Origin: Osedax fenrisi
Lineage: Eukaryota > Annelida > Polychaeta > Sabellida > Siboglinidae
Reading direction: 5' to 3'
Length of the DNA: 64,000 nucleotides
Assembly (NCBI GenBank): GCA_964019155.1
Contig: OZ025243.1
Coordinates: 19,635,533 to 19,699,532 of the forward strand
Shown here: piece by piece, positions 51,834-62,537 of the stretch
How the letters are laid out: each line of letters starts with the position of its first letter
Position numbering within the stretch: the stretch's first letter is position 1
Position numbers and translations under genes: made by a program
The notes under the pieces: generated by a model
What the model was told of the DNA's origin: nothing
Databases searched by the model: none
Seen by the model: the letters and a program-made list of their open reading frames with translations, nothing else

Positions 51834-53152
51834 TCCTTACATACCTAACAGTTTAATCCAACACATACGTGTGTACACAACACTTATATGAACAGCTAAA
51901 TAGTACACATACGTGTGCACACATATAGAGTGAACATAACCACTGTGTAAACATTACTATCCACGCTGGAAGGTAAACAAGTTCGTTTCGGTATCCACCC
52001 CGTGGCAGGCCGTATGCCCGGACAGTTGAACGTGCTGCTAGCGGAGGCTGGCGTCCCTTACGATGTGGTGCACGAGATGGAGGAGATTAACGATGACATG
52101 AAGAATGTTTGTACCTCATCACCCTCTCTCTCTATACACATAATAATAAATATAATGCAGGTATCAAATATTGTGATATTTTATCTATAACTTATACAAT
52201 ATTAAATTGATCCTATTTATTATATTACCAAAAACAGCATTCATAGAGATATCTAATAACAAAATGTTTAGTTAAATTTATAAATATTTTTGATAATTAT
52301 TATTATTTGAATTAAAAGAGGAGAAGTGTCGGTTTTATTGTTTTTAATATTATTTTAATTCGTTATCTTTAAAATTATATATAATATGTAGTTTACGTTT
52401 ATCTATAAGTACGATAAAATTATAAACATACACCTGTAAAACATAAAATACATATTATCAGAAAACTTTAAAAGCTTATATCTAGGTATTTTTTTATACA
52501 ATTTATAATATTTGAAGGTTCCACCGTTTAACAAATTACCAATCAGCTGAATTATTTCACTTTAAAATCATTATTTATGACAGTTTGTCACATATTTCTA
52601 TATAATTTTATACGGAAATAAATAATAACTCTACACATGTTACATTATATTCTCAGGAAAAAATCAATACCAGATAAAAATTGTAACTTATCGCGTAATT
52701 TAAACCTTCATCGCGACAATTCTCAAGTTTATTAATCATCAAATTCTATACATTATGTAATGGTAAAATCTAATATTAAAATAATCGTTTCTATTATTCC
52801 CATCAAATTATACGATAATATACACTATATAGCTATTAAAACATGTCGACGCGTACATTAATATATAGCATCGACAATCACGCGACAGGTTGATTTGACG
52901 CTGGTGATCGGAGCCAACGACACGGTGAACTCTGCAGCCGAGGACGACCCCAACTCCGTGATCGCCGGCATGCCCGTCATCCGCGTGTGGAACAGTCGCG
53001 AGGTGGTGGTGCTCAAGCGAACCCTAGGGGTGGGCTACGCCGCAGTCGATAACCCCGTCTTCTTTAAGGAGAACACTTCGATGCTGCTCGGCGACGCCAA
53101 GCAATCGTGCGACTCTTTGCTCGGCCGTCTGAAGATCATGTACGCCGTATAG
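33553..53152 (+). CDS. NNT: Mitochondrial NAD(P) transhydrogenase
   Basis: Inner-membrane proton pump that reduces NADP+ with NADH using the proton gradient. Exon ends: 33553-33718, 34073-34201, 34443-34543, 34820-34981, 35498-35585, 35929-36116, 36438-36593, 37342-37438, 37697-37804, 38131-38198, 38264-38420, 38989-39132, 39522-39680, 41363-41545, 42962-43069, 43808-43977, 44693-44768, 45010-45125, 47089-47161, 47526-47677, 48024-48119, 51451-51583, 51973-52106, 52889-53152. They sum to 3228 nt, or 1075 residues, in frame throughout (human about 1086). Residues 1-55 are an Arg-rich, acid-free transit peptide. Domain I: TIGVPKEIL, NAD fold VIGGGVAG (about 231-238). Domain II: membrane helices, with the conserved His of FHSLVG (about 696) and Asn of VLNSYSGW (about 828). 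Domain III: PGYGLC (about 920), HPVAGRMPGQLNVLLAEAG, IGANDTVN. Start is the first ATG of a leader-like frame. Intron 20 uses a GC donor. Confidence 0.97.
33817..33974. mobile_element. Small MITE in NNT intron 1
   Basis: The ends GGCTGCGGTTCTACAAA and TTTGTAGAACTGCAGCC are complementary, and the similarity runs about 37 bp inward, to GGTTTCGAGGC on one side and GCCTCGAAACC on the other. The 158-bp size and GC-rich ends resemble PIF/Harbinger-type MITEs, but no matching target duplication is visible. Confidence 0.65.
39357..39427. repeat. (TA)n microsatellite in NNT intron 12
   Basis: Uninterrupted TA dinucleotide tract of about 70 bp, the longest simple one in the window. Confidence 0.95.
39695..40150. 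repeat. Three degenerate repeats in NNT intron 13
   Basis: Diverged copies starting near 39707, 40017 and 40134, each with ACATTAGGGRGACRRRGG followed by a block resembling ATATTTCTGCG. They lie between exons 39522-39680 and 41363-41545. Confidence 0.6.
41213..41345. repeat. 26-bp tandem repeat just before NNT exon 14
   Basis: About four copies of CTGATATAGCCTGACCTATC with TCGC spacers end only about 17 bp before the acceptor of exon 41363-41545, so branch-point sequence for this intron probably lies within or next to the repeat. Confidence 0.85.
41571..42650. repeat. 15-bp satellite-like array in NNT intron 14
   Basis: About 70 copies of AGTAGCTCTAGTACT with few variants (ATCTCT, AGTAGTACTAGTATATC). 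The array begins 26 bp after the donor of exon 41363-41545 and fills most of the 1.4-kb intron. Both strands are open because the unit is 15 bp and lacks stops in two frames. The monomer is nearly self-complementary (CTAGTACTAG, AGCT), so it could form extensive secondary structure. Confidence 0.97.
43070..43285. repeat. Tandem repeat that copies the exon 15 donor
   Basis: Four copies of a unit of about 52-57 bp starting GTTAGCAACTGGTCCTAGT. The first copy begins exactly at the GT donor of NNT exon 42962-43069, so three further decoy donors (GTTAGC) follow in the intron. Confidence 0.85.
44893..44990. repeat. (CTC)n trinucleotide tract in NNT intron 17
   Basis: Nearly pure TCC/CTC repeat of about 100 bp, just upstream of the acceptor of exon 45010-45125. 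It is an unusually long polypyrimidine tract. Confidence 0.95.
46283..47071. mobile_element. hAT-like non-autonomous element (789 bp) in NNT intron 18
   Basis: Ends TAGTGTTGT and ACAACACTA, flanked by TGCATAAC (46275-46282) and TAAATAAC (47072-47079), 6 of 8 identical. The termini resemble those of the 29459 and 49655 elements but the interior differs: it contains interleaved inverted repeats (for example TGAACTTTTATATTTC near 46642 and its complement near 46771). The right end is 17 bp from the splice acceptor of exon 47089-47161. Confidence 0.7.
48620..49071 (+). pseudogene. 3' end of a CR1/L2-type LINE
   Basis: In one frame, 48742-48868 gives APYLWNKLPHNLRS followed by TSFKSLLKTYLF, the hallmark C terminus of CR1/L2/Jockey-like reverse transcriptase proteins; upstream, PEYLSSLISI fits the same region. 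After the stop, the sequence runs to ATGGCACAAAGAGTC and a short (ATTGA)n tail, the microsatellite tail typical of such LINEs. It lies in NNT intron 21, in sense orientation, 5'-truncated. Confidence 0.75.
49655..50604. mobile_element. hAT-type non-autonomous element, copy 2 (950 bp)
   Basis: Same termini and internal core as 29459-30311, with an exact 8-bp duplication ATTTTTTT (49647-49654, 50605-50612). It differs mainly in the copy number of the subterminal CAGTATC words and of the block CCGAATCTAATATTTAAAGT, present here as extra tandem copies at about 50396-50485. Lies in NNT intron 21. Confidence 0.9.
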
Positions 53153-53272
53153 TAGTAGTAGTGGAAGTAGTATTAGTTGCGTGGTAGCACGAGTAGCGGC
53201 GGCGGCGGCGGAGGAGGCATTTATTTTACTATTTTTATCGTTTTAATATTATTCGTGATTTACAACTTTTAT

Positions 53273-53278
53273 AATAAA
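53273..53278 (+). terminator. NNT poly(A) signal
   Basis: AATAAA 120 bp after the NNT stop codon, after a 3' UTR that begins with GTAGTAGTAG and GGCGGC trinucleotide runs. Confidence 0.65.
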
Positions 53279-54245
53279 CATTTTTTTATAATTTTGATTT
53301 TATAATATTTATTTTGATTTTATTAATCATAATATAAATTAACTTATTATATAATATTAATTGTATTATAAAATAAATTTTTAATTTTGATTTATTGATA
53401 ATTTGAATATTAAAATTACATTTAATATAAATTTATAAAATATTTTATTAGTTAATTTGTTGATAATTAATATTCTTATATTATTTTGTGGTATATGCAT
53501 TATGCACATGGTTTGTAGACTATAGCGTTGTAGTTAGTATCCCTCTAGCAACATCCACCACCTAGCCATAGCAAGCGAAAAGGAATACCGTATAAATGTA
53601 AGTCCTTTCCTGATAGTTTTATGGTTCTACAAGTCAAGACTCCTTCAATGCCTCCAAGTATCATACCACAGTAAACTGTTTACTTAGTATCCAGGCTAAA
53701 TTGTTCTGGATCTAGAAGATGGTAACTGATTTCAAATCTTTCTGCTGCCTTTTAGTAAGACCTCTTTAGGTAAAGATAATTCAAACGCACTGCTATAGGA
53801 GTTGCGCCCATGGCAGTATTAGCAAATAAAAGGTAATCAAAGAAGGTAAAAGCTGCGGTTTTTATGAAATACGGCCAGAAGTATTAAAACGATGTAATAT
53901 AGATGACATTATCCTCTAATTCTGTAACAAATCACTATTAGATAAAATGAAGCCAAAACAATGGTCAATTTTGAATATAATTTCAATACCCAAGAAAGGA
54001 GATATTAGTCTAGGTAGTAATTATCGTGGTATAAGTCTTACTTCATTAGTAGCGAAAACTTATAATCGTATGATACTGAACAGAATTAGGCCTCATCTAA
54101 GGAAAAATCAAAATGGTTTCAGAAGTGGCAGAACAAGAACCAGTCAAATATTAGCATTCAGATGACTATCTGAGGGAGTTAAAGATAAGAATCTAAAACA
54201 ATCCTCATATTCATCGACTTCAAGAAAGCCTTTGATACTATACAT

Positions 54246-56303
54246 TAGTGATTGTTAACATTCTTTTGTCGCTAACAATGCCCCCCACCAAGCCTTAATA
54301 TTTATAAGTGTATTCATACATCTTGTAGCAAATAATATTCTAGAATGGCTTCCTTCATCCTCGAGAGTAGAAGGCTAAATATAAAGTACATATTATATGA
54401 TACATATTATAATTACCTTTTTCAACTAGATAAGAAGTTGGAAATGCTAATAAATATAACTTTATATCTTTCCATATGTTTGGATATTTTGTTGCATTTT
54501 TTAGCCAAAACGAAGTATAATCATCTGTTCGGAATATAATTGTAAGTTCCTCATTGTATTTGATATCATATACTTTTTGTATGTCAGTAGAATAAGAAAT
54601 TAATTCATTATTTTCAATTATAAATACATTTATAATATATGAAGGTATATCCAATTTAATTAAATCTTCGAACATTTAATTTATTTTTGTTATTAAATAA
54701 TTAAAGTGAGCTACATATTTTAATAGATCTTCATTTAAAAAATTATTATCATTTTTATATTTTAATAATCTAGGAAAATTATTCAAGTTTGTTCTGGCCA
54801 AGTTATATCTATACATAATTAATTTGTTTTTAAAACTATTAATAATACCTTTTGACTTTAGTAAAGTTAACTTTGAATGTTGAAGAGAAAAGTTAAGTAT
54901 AGTTAATTTTTCGACTATATCTGTAAGGTATACCTATAATGCCAGGTCACATTCTATTTTTTATTAATTTTGAATATTGAAAATAATAAATGTATTCATG
55001 TGTTCAAGTATAGAATTGTATAATTCATGGAATATAATAGGACATTTGCCTTTAGATATCCATCAAACTTCTATATGTAATAATACTCTTGTATAGTCTT
55101 CACCATTATCTTTACATAGTTGTTGAAATATTCTATCATGAAGGCTATTTCTTTTAATTGTATTGATTGTTTTAATAATAATATTTAAAGAGTTAAATAG
55201 ATCTGAACTTAAATGTGTTGCTATAATATGTTCTCTGTGAGCAACACAGTGGATATAAAATAATGAAGGAATATCCTTTTTCAAGAAAGAAACAACTCCT
55301 TTTATTTTTTCTGTAATTAAAATGTAAATAAATAACAACTTGTTATATGTTACTTGGTATTTATATATATATACATTCATTATAATATAATAATTATGAG
55401 TTATAAATTATAATTTAAGTTAACCAATCATTGATGGTGCATCATCGGTGTCTAATGCAATACAATTCTTAAAAGGTATTTCTTTCAACTCAAAATAATC
55501 CTTAAAGCAGTTATATACGGTTTCCCTTTAATTATTAATAATTGATTTACAGAACAGCATTTCTTCACGGTAGTCTTCATTAGGTATATATCTTATGTAA
55601 TACATCAGAATGGATTGATATTACGAATAGTAGACTCATCCAACTGCATGGCAAACTCTTTAGTTTGTAAGTTTTTTTTCGATATTATCATCCATTTCGT
55701 CACTTATATTTGAAATGGTATCATTACTAAGAGGTATTGATTTTAATAATTCACGACTTTATATATCAGTTTCTTTCAATATTTCGCTTACCCGTTTTAG
55801 CAATGATTAATGCTATTTTATAAGAGAGTTTTAAACCCTTTTCAAGATTGATATTTGTTTATATAAGGCCTTTGTAATAGAAATAATATTATTTTTAAGG
55901 TGTTTAAAATAATCTAGGTCCTTATTTGCTTTAGCGGGATGTATTTTCATTAGATGATCTTTCATACGTGAAGGTCAATTACTAACTTATATAATGAACG
56001 TTATATGTTTATTTATATTTAAAAAATTAGTATATTTTGAAATAATAACAAGTAATCTTTATCAAATGCTAATAATATAAGAATATTAGTGGAGTTACTA
56101 GAATACGGAACAAGTAGGAATACTGGAACGCGGAACAATGGAACATTAATAAATTTAATAATTAATTTTTTTTTAACGCCCCCATAATCAAGACCTCCTA
56201 TAACCTCGTGAGGTTATAGGAGGTCTTGCCATAATGCCCCCTAGACCTCGAACGCCCCCTAACGTCTCTCGGGGGGCGGTACCGCCCAGGTTAAGAATCA
56301 CTA
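54246..56303 (-). mobile_element. hAT transposon (ZBED5/FAM200-like), dead, inserted in the retrotransposon
   Basis: Ends TAGTGATTGTTAAC and (minus strand of the right end) TAGTGATTCTTAACC, with target duplications CTATACAT (54238-54245) and TTATACAT (56304-56311), 7 of 8 identical. The minus strand reads a broken transposase: BED-finger-like MKDHLMKIHPAKANKDL near 55960-55900, SIPLSNDTISN near 55725, ILMYYIRYI near 55615, HCVAHREHI near 55240, and the dimerisation region LLAFPTSYLVEKG near 54440. These match the order in the ZBED5/FAM200 family. Multiple stops and frameshifts show it is inactive. Confidence 0.9.
56189..56228. repeat. Perfect palindrome, ACCTCCTATAACCTC family
   Basis: Two 19-nt arms (AAGACCTCCTATAACCTC and complement) around GT, inside the right subterminal part of the hAT transposon. 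The following bases TATAGGAGGTCTTGCCA are shared with 20955-20971. Confidence 0.9.
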
Positions 56304-57374
56304 TTATACATGGAGGGAAAATGCTTACGATACTGAAAGCTTATGGGATACAGGAGGAGTTGGTGACGGCTATTAGCATAATGTATGAAGATATTACTGC
56401 TAAGGTCATTATACCCGATTGAGAAATAGAAACTTTCAATATTCTAACTGGTGTCTTACAAGGAGATACGTTAGCTCCATACCTTTTTGTCATAGTTATC
56501 GATTATGTTATGAGAACAGCTTTACAAGGAAGAGAAGATAAACTAGGTTTCCAACAAAGGAAAAGAAAAAGCAGAAGAGTAGCACCTATCACTGTTACAG
56601 ATATGGACTTCGCAGATGATATTGCATTACTAAGTGAAGGTATCAAAGAAACCTAAGAGATGCTCACTCGAGTCGAAAAATCATCAAAACGAGTAGATCT
56701 AAGAATGAATAAAGGGAAAACGAAATATTTGAGTTACAATACTAATCAACAGTTTGAAATCAAAGCTATAGATGGGTAAAATCTGAAAAGGGTTGAAGAC
56801 TTCAAGTACCTAGAGGCATGGATAGACAGCATTGCAAAAGATTTGAAAATCAGAAAAGCGCTTGCTTGGAGAAGATGTCATAAAATGAGGAATATCTGGA
56901 AATCAACTCTTAATAGGAAACTAAAACTCAGACTCATGCACACCACAGTTGGATCATTTCTGTTGTACGGATATGAGACTTGGACCCTCACAAAAACATT
57001 ACTCAAAAAACTTGATGGCACATACTCTTGAATTCTACGAATGATATTAAACATGTATATTGGTCTCAGAAAGTTACTAACGAAGTACTGTATGGGGCTA
57101 TAGAAAAAATATCTATAAAGATCAGACGTCAATTCTAAAAGTTTGCTGGACATTGCCTACGTAGAGATGATGAAGTTATTTCAAATCTAGTTCATTGGGA
57201 ACCTACAAATGGAACTGGAAGATGTGGAAGGCCACCAGAAAGCTACATCAGGAATCTGGAGCGCGAAACTGGTATACCAGCATGCGAGATGAGAGTAGCT
57301 ATGATAAACCGTGATGTTTGGAGAACTTTTAATATCCGGAAAATAACAATCCCGAAATAAGCAAAAGCACATCT

Positions 57375-57520
57375 GTTTGCTTTCTTAATTTTAACCTTTC
57401 ACTTTATTATAATAGTAAGAACACTATATTTTAACTTTATTACATCTATTCGCTTTATTAATTTTAACCTTTCACTTTATTATAATAGTACGAACACTAT
57501 ATTTTAACTTTATACTTTAT
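57375..57520. repeat. Tandem duplication behind the retrotransposon
   Basis: Two copies of about 70 bp (each with TAATTTTAACCTTTCACTTT and GAACACTATATTTTAAC) directly after the reverse transcriptase pseudogene, probably its 3' UTR. Confidence 0.8.
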
Positions 57521-57899
57521 TATATCTTGATGCTTACTAAAAAATATTTCAAAAATTATTAAAAATATTTCAAAATTTTTTTTAAAAATATATAATATTT
57601 CAAAATAATTTCAAATAATTAAAAAAAAAAATTCACAAAATTTCAAAATATTTCAAACAAATTTCCAAAATATATTTTGAAAAATGTAAACAAATATTTA
57701 TAAAAATCGACGCCGAAGATTTTACATGACAACAAATCATTGTAATGGCAAAAAGTCAATTTTTCGGGTTTTACTCGGGTACGCGGTAGAAAATTCAAAA
57801 AAATTTCTTTTTATATTTTTCAACTAATTGTTCACATATTATTTTAAGATATAAATATTATATTTAAAAAAATATTTGTAGAACATTGTTTTAAATCAT

Positions 57900-58640
57900 G
57901 TAATATTTTGAAATATTTGTTGTATTTAAAATATTTTTCCACTAATTTTTGAAATATTAAAAACAAATATTTTTCTATATTTGTTTGTATTTTAGCTACA
58001 ATTTATTTTATTGTATATACTAGCAATGCAGACTCAGGAATAGCTATAATTAATAAATAATATAATAGGCAAATAATCAAAAATGATCAACGTCAAGTTG
58101 GGTACGGTTTTTGTATGGGTTTTCGACATTTTTTTAAAACATATTTTGTAATATTGTAAATATTTGTGTATTTTTTAATATATTTTTTGAAATATTTTTA
58201 CACTAATTTTTGATATATTAAAAAAAATATTTTTCTACATTTGTTTGTATTTTAGATACAATTTATTTTATATATACAAGGAAATGTAGTATATGCAAGA
58301 GCTCTAATTAATAAATAATAAATTGGTAAACAAAAACGAGCAATGCCGTGTCGGGTACGGCAAGCAATGCAGAATCAGGAATTGCTATAATTAATAAATA
58401 ATAGATAGGCAAACAATCAAAAACCGATAAATATCGAGTCTGGTACGGTTTGGGTTTGGGTTTGATTTTTTGACTTTTTTTAAAACATATTTTCCACTAA
58501 TTTTAAAAATATTAAACACAAATAATTGTCTACGCTTATTTGAATGTTAACTAAAATATATTTTATATATATGCTGGCAATGTAGAATCAGTAATATCTA
58601 TAATTAATAAATAATTTCAAATATTATATAAACTTCGCGT
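57900..58640. repeat. Diverged repeat block
   Basis: At least three to four copies of a module with GCAATGCAGAATCAGGAATA and AATTAATAAATAATA, plus TTTTTGACTTTTTTTAAAAC-type segments (near 58025, 58290, 58375, 58575). Spacing is irregular (about 90-270 bp). No coding potential. Confidence 0.65.
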
Positions 58641-58649
58641 TTTATTTTC

Positions 58650-60240
58650 AGAAAATATACAGAAAGTTGAAAACTTTGTAAATTATTTACAATAATTTTC
58701 AAAATTCGTAAATAAATTACAAACATATACGAAAAATGTTCAAATATTGGTTTACTGAGATATCAATCACTACATTATATCCAGAAGCCGTTCGAGTATT
58801 AAACTTGGGTTTAAGTGATGCTATTTTATTCATCAATACATGTAATTCACTAATACAAATCATATACATAATTACTAAAGTTTATATTTTTAAAATATAT
58901 TTTATATTTTATACTTTAATATTGTTAATTTCTCTAGATCCTGCATACTATACAGTGTATATATATATACAATGTATATTATACATATATAATGTATCAT
59001 AAAATTATTAATGTATATATATATTCTAATGTGTGCCTAACGCTGTTCAATATACAAGAACACATTATAATATATTAAGTGACCAGTTTTATTTTATATT
59101 TACTATTCAAAATTCTACAATTAAAAGTTAATTAAATCAATAATACAATTAAAATTTACCATCAATTCAATATCTTATTATGCAATACATTTTGATTTCT
59201 CGAAAATCGATAATTTTGTTACAAATATATTTTAGTTGTATCATATATATTTTAACATTACATTTATATGCATATTAACATGTTCACAGAATACTTCTAC
59301 ATCATAATACCAAAGATTTTCCAAAGGAAATATATAACACTCACGCGATATCGTTTAATTCTATTTTATATACAAAAACCAATAGCCCACCTATATAGGG
59401 TCAAATTTTGTAACTATGTGTTGTTTATAATGTAAATTCGTATCAAACTACACTTTTAAAATTAAAAATAATATGCTTTAAATTATTATTTATATGATGA
59501 AAAATGTCATTACTGAAAGTGTTCATTACTAATATATAACAAATTAATAGGAAAAATTGGTTTTAAATGTTATAAATATCTATGCGGCAAACCTTTACTT
59601 GCGTAAAATCTAAATTATATTGCATGTAATTTAATAGAACAATGAAAATCTAAATAAACTTAACTCAACAAACCTAAATCTATTTCAGTGATTTCGATAC
59701 AATGCTTGCAACAGCATTTATATTAATATATGATTTGAAAACTTCGTATTTTATTTTCAAAATTCATGTTCGTATTATTTGCGTAAATTATTTTCAAATA
59801 TTTTGCATACTTGTTTTATTTTTAAAATATACAGATATATGCGAATATTGACAATTATTTACAATAATTTTCAATATTCGTAAATAAATTACAAATATTT
59901 TCTAACAAATTATACTGGGATACCTTATGTATGTATAATCACTAGTCTATTAATTATACCTTAGCAGTATATAGATAATAATCGATAATAATATCATTTA
60001 ATAATTCTATTTACTTAACAAATATATTAATTAATATATTGTTTTCAAAAAATGAATTTAAATTAAAATAACATTAACAAAACACATGTGTACATTAATT
60101 GGATCATAACAAGAATTCGACAGCAAGGACACGAACACATACTTGCGGGAGTTGAAATATTCAAATAAATATACATACGCGTGAAAGTAGATCCTAGCAT
60201 ATAGTAATTATATATATATATATGTATGTATGTGTGTGTG
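58650..60240. other. Intergenic DNA with a truncated repeat copy
   Basis: 59311-59720 is a diverged copy of the 1387-1840 element (starts CAAAGATTTTCCAAAGG, contains GTTGTTTATAATGTAAATTC); its right terminus is missing. No gene is seen. Confidence 0.65.
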
Positions 60241-60245
60241 TGATA

Positions 60246-60332
60246 AAAATAAATCTAGCTCCAGCTAGATTCAACTCGGGACTTTCTGCTTAGAACGCAT
60301 CCTTTATAGCACTGAGCCACAACCCATGTTAT
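60246..60332 (-). repeat. tRNA-derived SINE or tRNA pseudogene
   Basis: On the minus strand the sequence reads GGGTTGTGGCTCAGTGC, matching a pol III A box (TGGCTCAGTG), then CCCGAGTTGAATCTAGC, close to a B box (GTTCGAATC with one base lost or changed), about 35 nt later. The acceptor arms do not pair, so it is not a working tRNA. A T-rich run and (CA/TA)n follow, as at SINE ends. Confidence 0.6.
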
Positions 60333-60383
60333 ATATTATGATATTCATTTTCCTATTTAAAAAACATTTATATATATATATAT

Positions 60384-60960
60384 ATTATAAATAAATAATT
60401 TTTTTTAAACTAAATTTAAATTATTACTATTAGAAATTACTCGATTATAATTCGAATATGTTACGTACGAATGAGATCGATATAGTTTTAGAATGTCCAT
60501 TTAATTTCAAGTAGAATCAATATATTATATATGTATAATACTATACGTCATAAATATGCTACCGTTATAGTAACTGTACACTGAAGTATTAGTTAATAAA
60601 TTTGATTTTTAATTAAATTTAAATTATTACTATCAGAAATTACTCGATTATAATTCGAATATGTTACGTGCGAATGAGATCGATATAGGTTTAGAATGTC
60701 CATTAAATAATTTTAATAATTTAAATTTAATTTAAAATCAAATTTATTAACAAATACTTCATTGTACAGTTACTATAACGGATAGCATATTTATGACGTA
60801 TAGTATTATACATATATAATATATTGATTCTACTTGAAATTAAATGGAAATTCTAAAACTATATCGATATCATTCGTACGTAACATATTCGAATTATAAT
60901 CGAGTAATTTCTGATAGTAATAATTTAAATTTAGTTTAAAAAAAATTATTTATTTATAAT
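60384..60960. mobile_element. Three-part inverted-repeat element
   Basis: Ends ATTATAAATAAATAAT and its exact complement. The left arm (to about 60600) and the right arm (from about 60730) are complementary over some 230 bp, containing ATTACTCGATTATAATTCGA. A third, direct copy of the outer 100 bp sits between them (about 60612-60705). It is non-coding; no target duplication is distinguishable in the TA-rich flanks. Confidence 0.8.
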
Positions 60961-60969
60961 ATATACATA

Positions 60970-61940
60970 TTATATTTATATATATATACACAGCATATAT
61001 ATATATATATATAATACATATATATTATATACATGTATGCGTATTATATCTGAATAATCGCGTATGAATATAAATTATATTGCAAATCATTTAAATGCAT
61101 AACACATCACTGAATGTAACGAGCTTATAGCAAACTACTTTGCGCGCGCGCGCAGTATATTTAAAGTTCATGTCCTTGCATTGCAGTTGGATTATTGTGA
61201 TCATCCCATTAATTAATACAATAAGTATAATAATGTTAAGATTTGTAATTACTTGTATGTATTTTAGGTTTAGATAAAATTTTGTTTAACATAATACTAC
61301 AAACAATATGTATTTAATACTATTAATACTACTACAACAATGAAATGGCTCTATACTTTTTTGTTTAGATCTATCATATATTTTATGTTGTTCTGTTTAA
61401 TTTATTAGTTAAATAAATATTCATAGGACGTAATAAAATGTATCTAAAATCAGTTAAATATATTAAAATATGTAATTTAAATAAGTTCAATACATAAGGT
61501 AAATTAGATTAGTTTATACTATCAATATAAATCATCAGATTATTTAAATAATATATAGAAATTCATCAATAAGTAAATTAATCATATAGTAAACAAATAT
61601 TTATAAAAAAATTAATTTATATACATACAACAAGGGAAATTTAATTATTAACCTTATTTCGTAACATTAGTTAAATGGTTTGATCTTATAGAAAAGTTAA
61701 TTTATCATAACAATTCTAGTTATTTTCAAAAAATATTTAGTTTTGAACATATTTTACAGTTTAGTGTTTAATATTATATTTAAAATTAATTTGATTTTAT
61801 CCACACATGGGTCATCTTTTAATTAATTATTATTAATCAAATATATATAAACTATTTAATAGGCTGATAAATTAAAAAATTTATTAATTATAAAAATAAA
61901 TAAAATAAAGGTTTATAAAGTTATATGGTTATAATTATAA
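60970..61940. other. AT-rich DNA downstream of the L1-family gene
   Basis: (TA)n near 60990-61035, an isolated (GC)n run at 61142-61153, otherwise plain A+T sequence without exon signals. Confidence 0.55.
61880..61885 (-). terminator. Poly(A) signal candidate of the L1-family gene
   Basis: AATAAA on the minus strand, 60 bp beyond the stop codon. Confidence 0.5.
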
Positions 61941-61944
61941 GCAT

Positions 61945-62499
61945 TTATACATTTGTATGGTTCTTTTTATCGTCAGTATATATATTTATAAAAGATCCGT
62001 CTTCGTTAAATTTTCCAGGATCTATTTCACCATATTCAGCCATACTAGAACCTTCACTACCCATTTTAATGCTGCTAGTTAAAGAAGCTCTACTACCTTT
62101 TACTGGTTCTTCTTCACTATATAATATTAATATTATTATTATATATAATTATATAAAAAATATAAACTAACGGTCGTTGATAATCCTGGAAGAAACTTTC
62201 CAATAATTCTCTTTCTGGATCATTGCCATTCTTCCTTTCTTTTTCATCAACTTTAGATACATAAATATAAATACTCTGAATTATATATATAAATGAAATA
62301 CATACCTGAATATTCTTGTCCTTTATTTCTTTGTAAACATATACAACAGCATAAAATAATCATTAGAATAAATAGAAGTAAGGCAATCAGTAAAAATATC
62401 CACCAATTATTTGCTGGAGTAATTTGAATTAGTACTTCTGTTATGATACCTGAATTACAAGTAATAAATTAACAATAAAATATAACATGACAATTTTAT

Positions 62500-62537
<38 letters not shown>

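Larger units (their letters stand above)
53790..57360 (+). pseudogene. Degenerate non-LTR retrotransposon (reverse transcriptase), interrupted
   Basis: The reverse transcriptase region is read in pieces: PEVLKRCNIDDI near 53878, IPKKGDISLGSNYRGISL (about 53983-54036), NQNGFRSGRTRTSQIL, then IDFKKAFDTIH up to 54245. The frame resumes after a transposon at 56312 with GGKMLTILKAYG, then VLQGDTLAPYLF, the catalytic box FADD (near 56610), and the C-terminal signature KFAGHC-like, NLVHWEP and GRPPESYI. Frameshifts and in-frame stops show it is dead. The endonuclease domain was not found. The order and motifs match invertebrate non-LTR elements that share the LAGHC...WEP tail. Confidence 0.88.

Noticed and set aside
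60246..60332. Functional tRNA gene on the minus strand
   Set aside because: A- and B-box-like words are present, but the acceptor and T arms do not pair properly and the B box is altered; a SINE or pseudogene fits better.
61925..62170. Plus-strand 81-codon frame
   Set aside because: Antisense shadow of the last L1-family exon, whose minus-strand reading has family motifs and matching splice phases.
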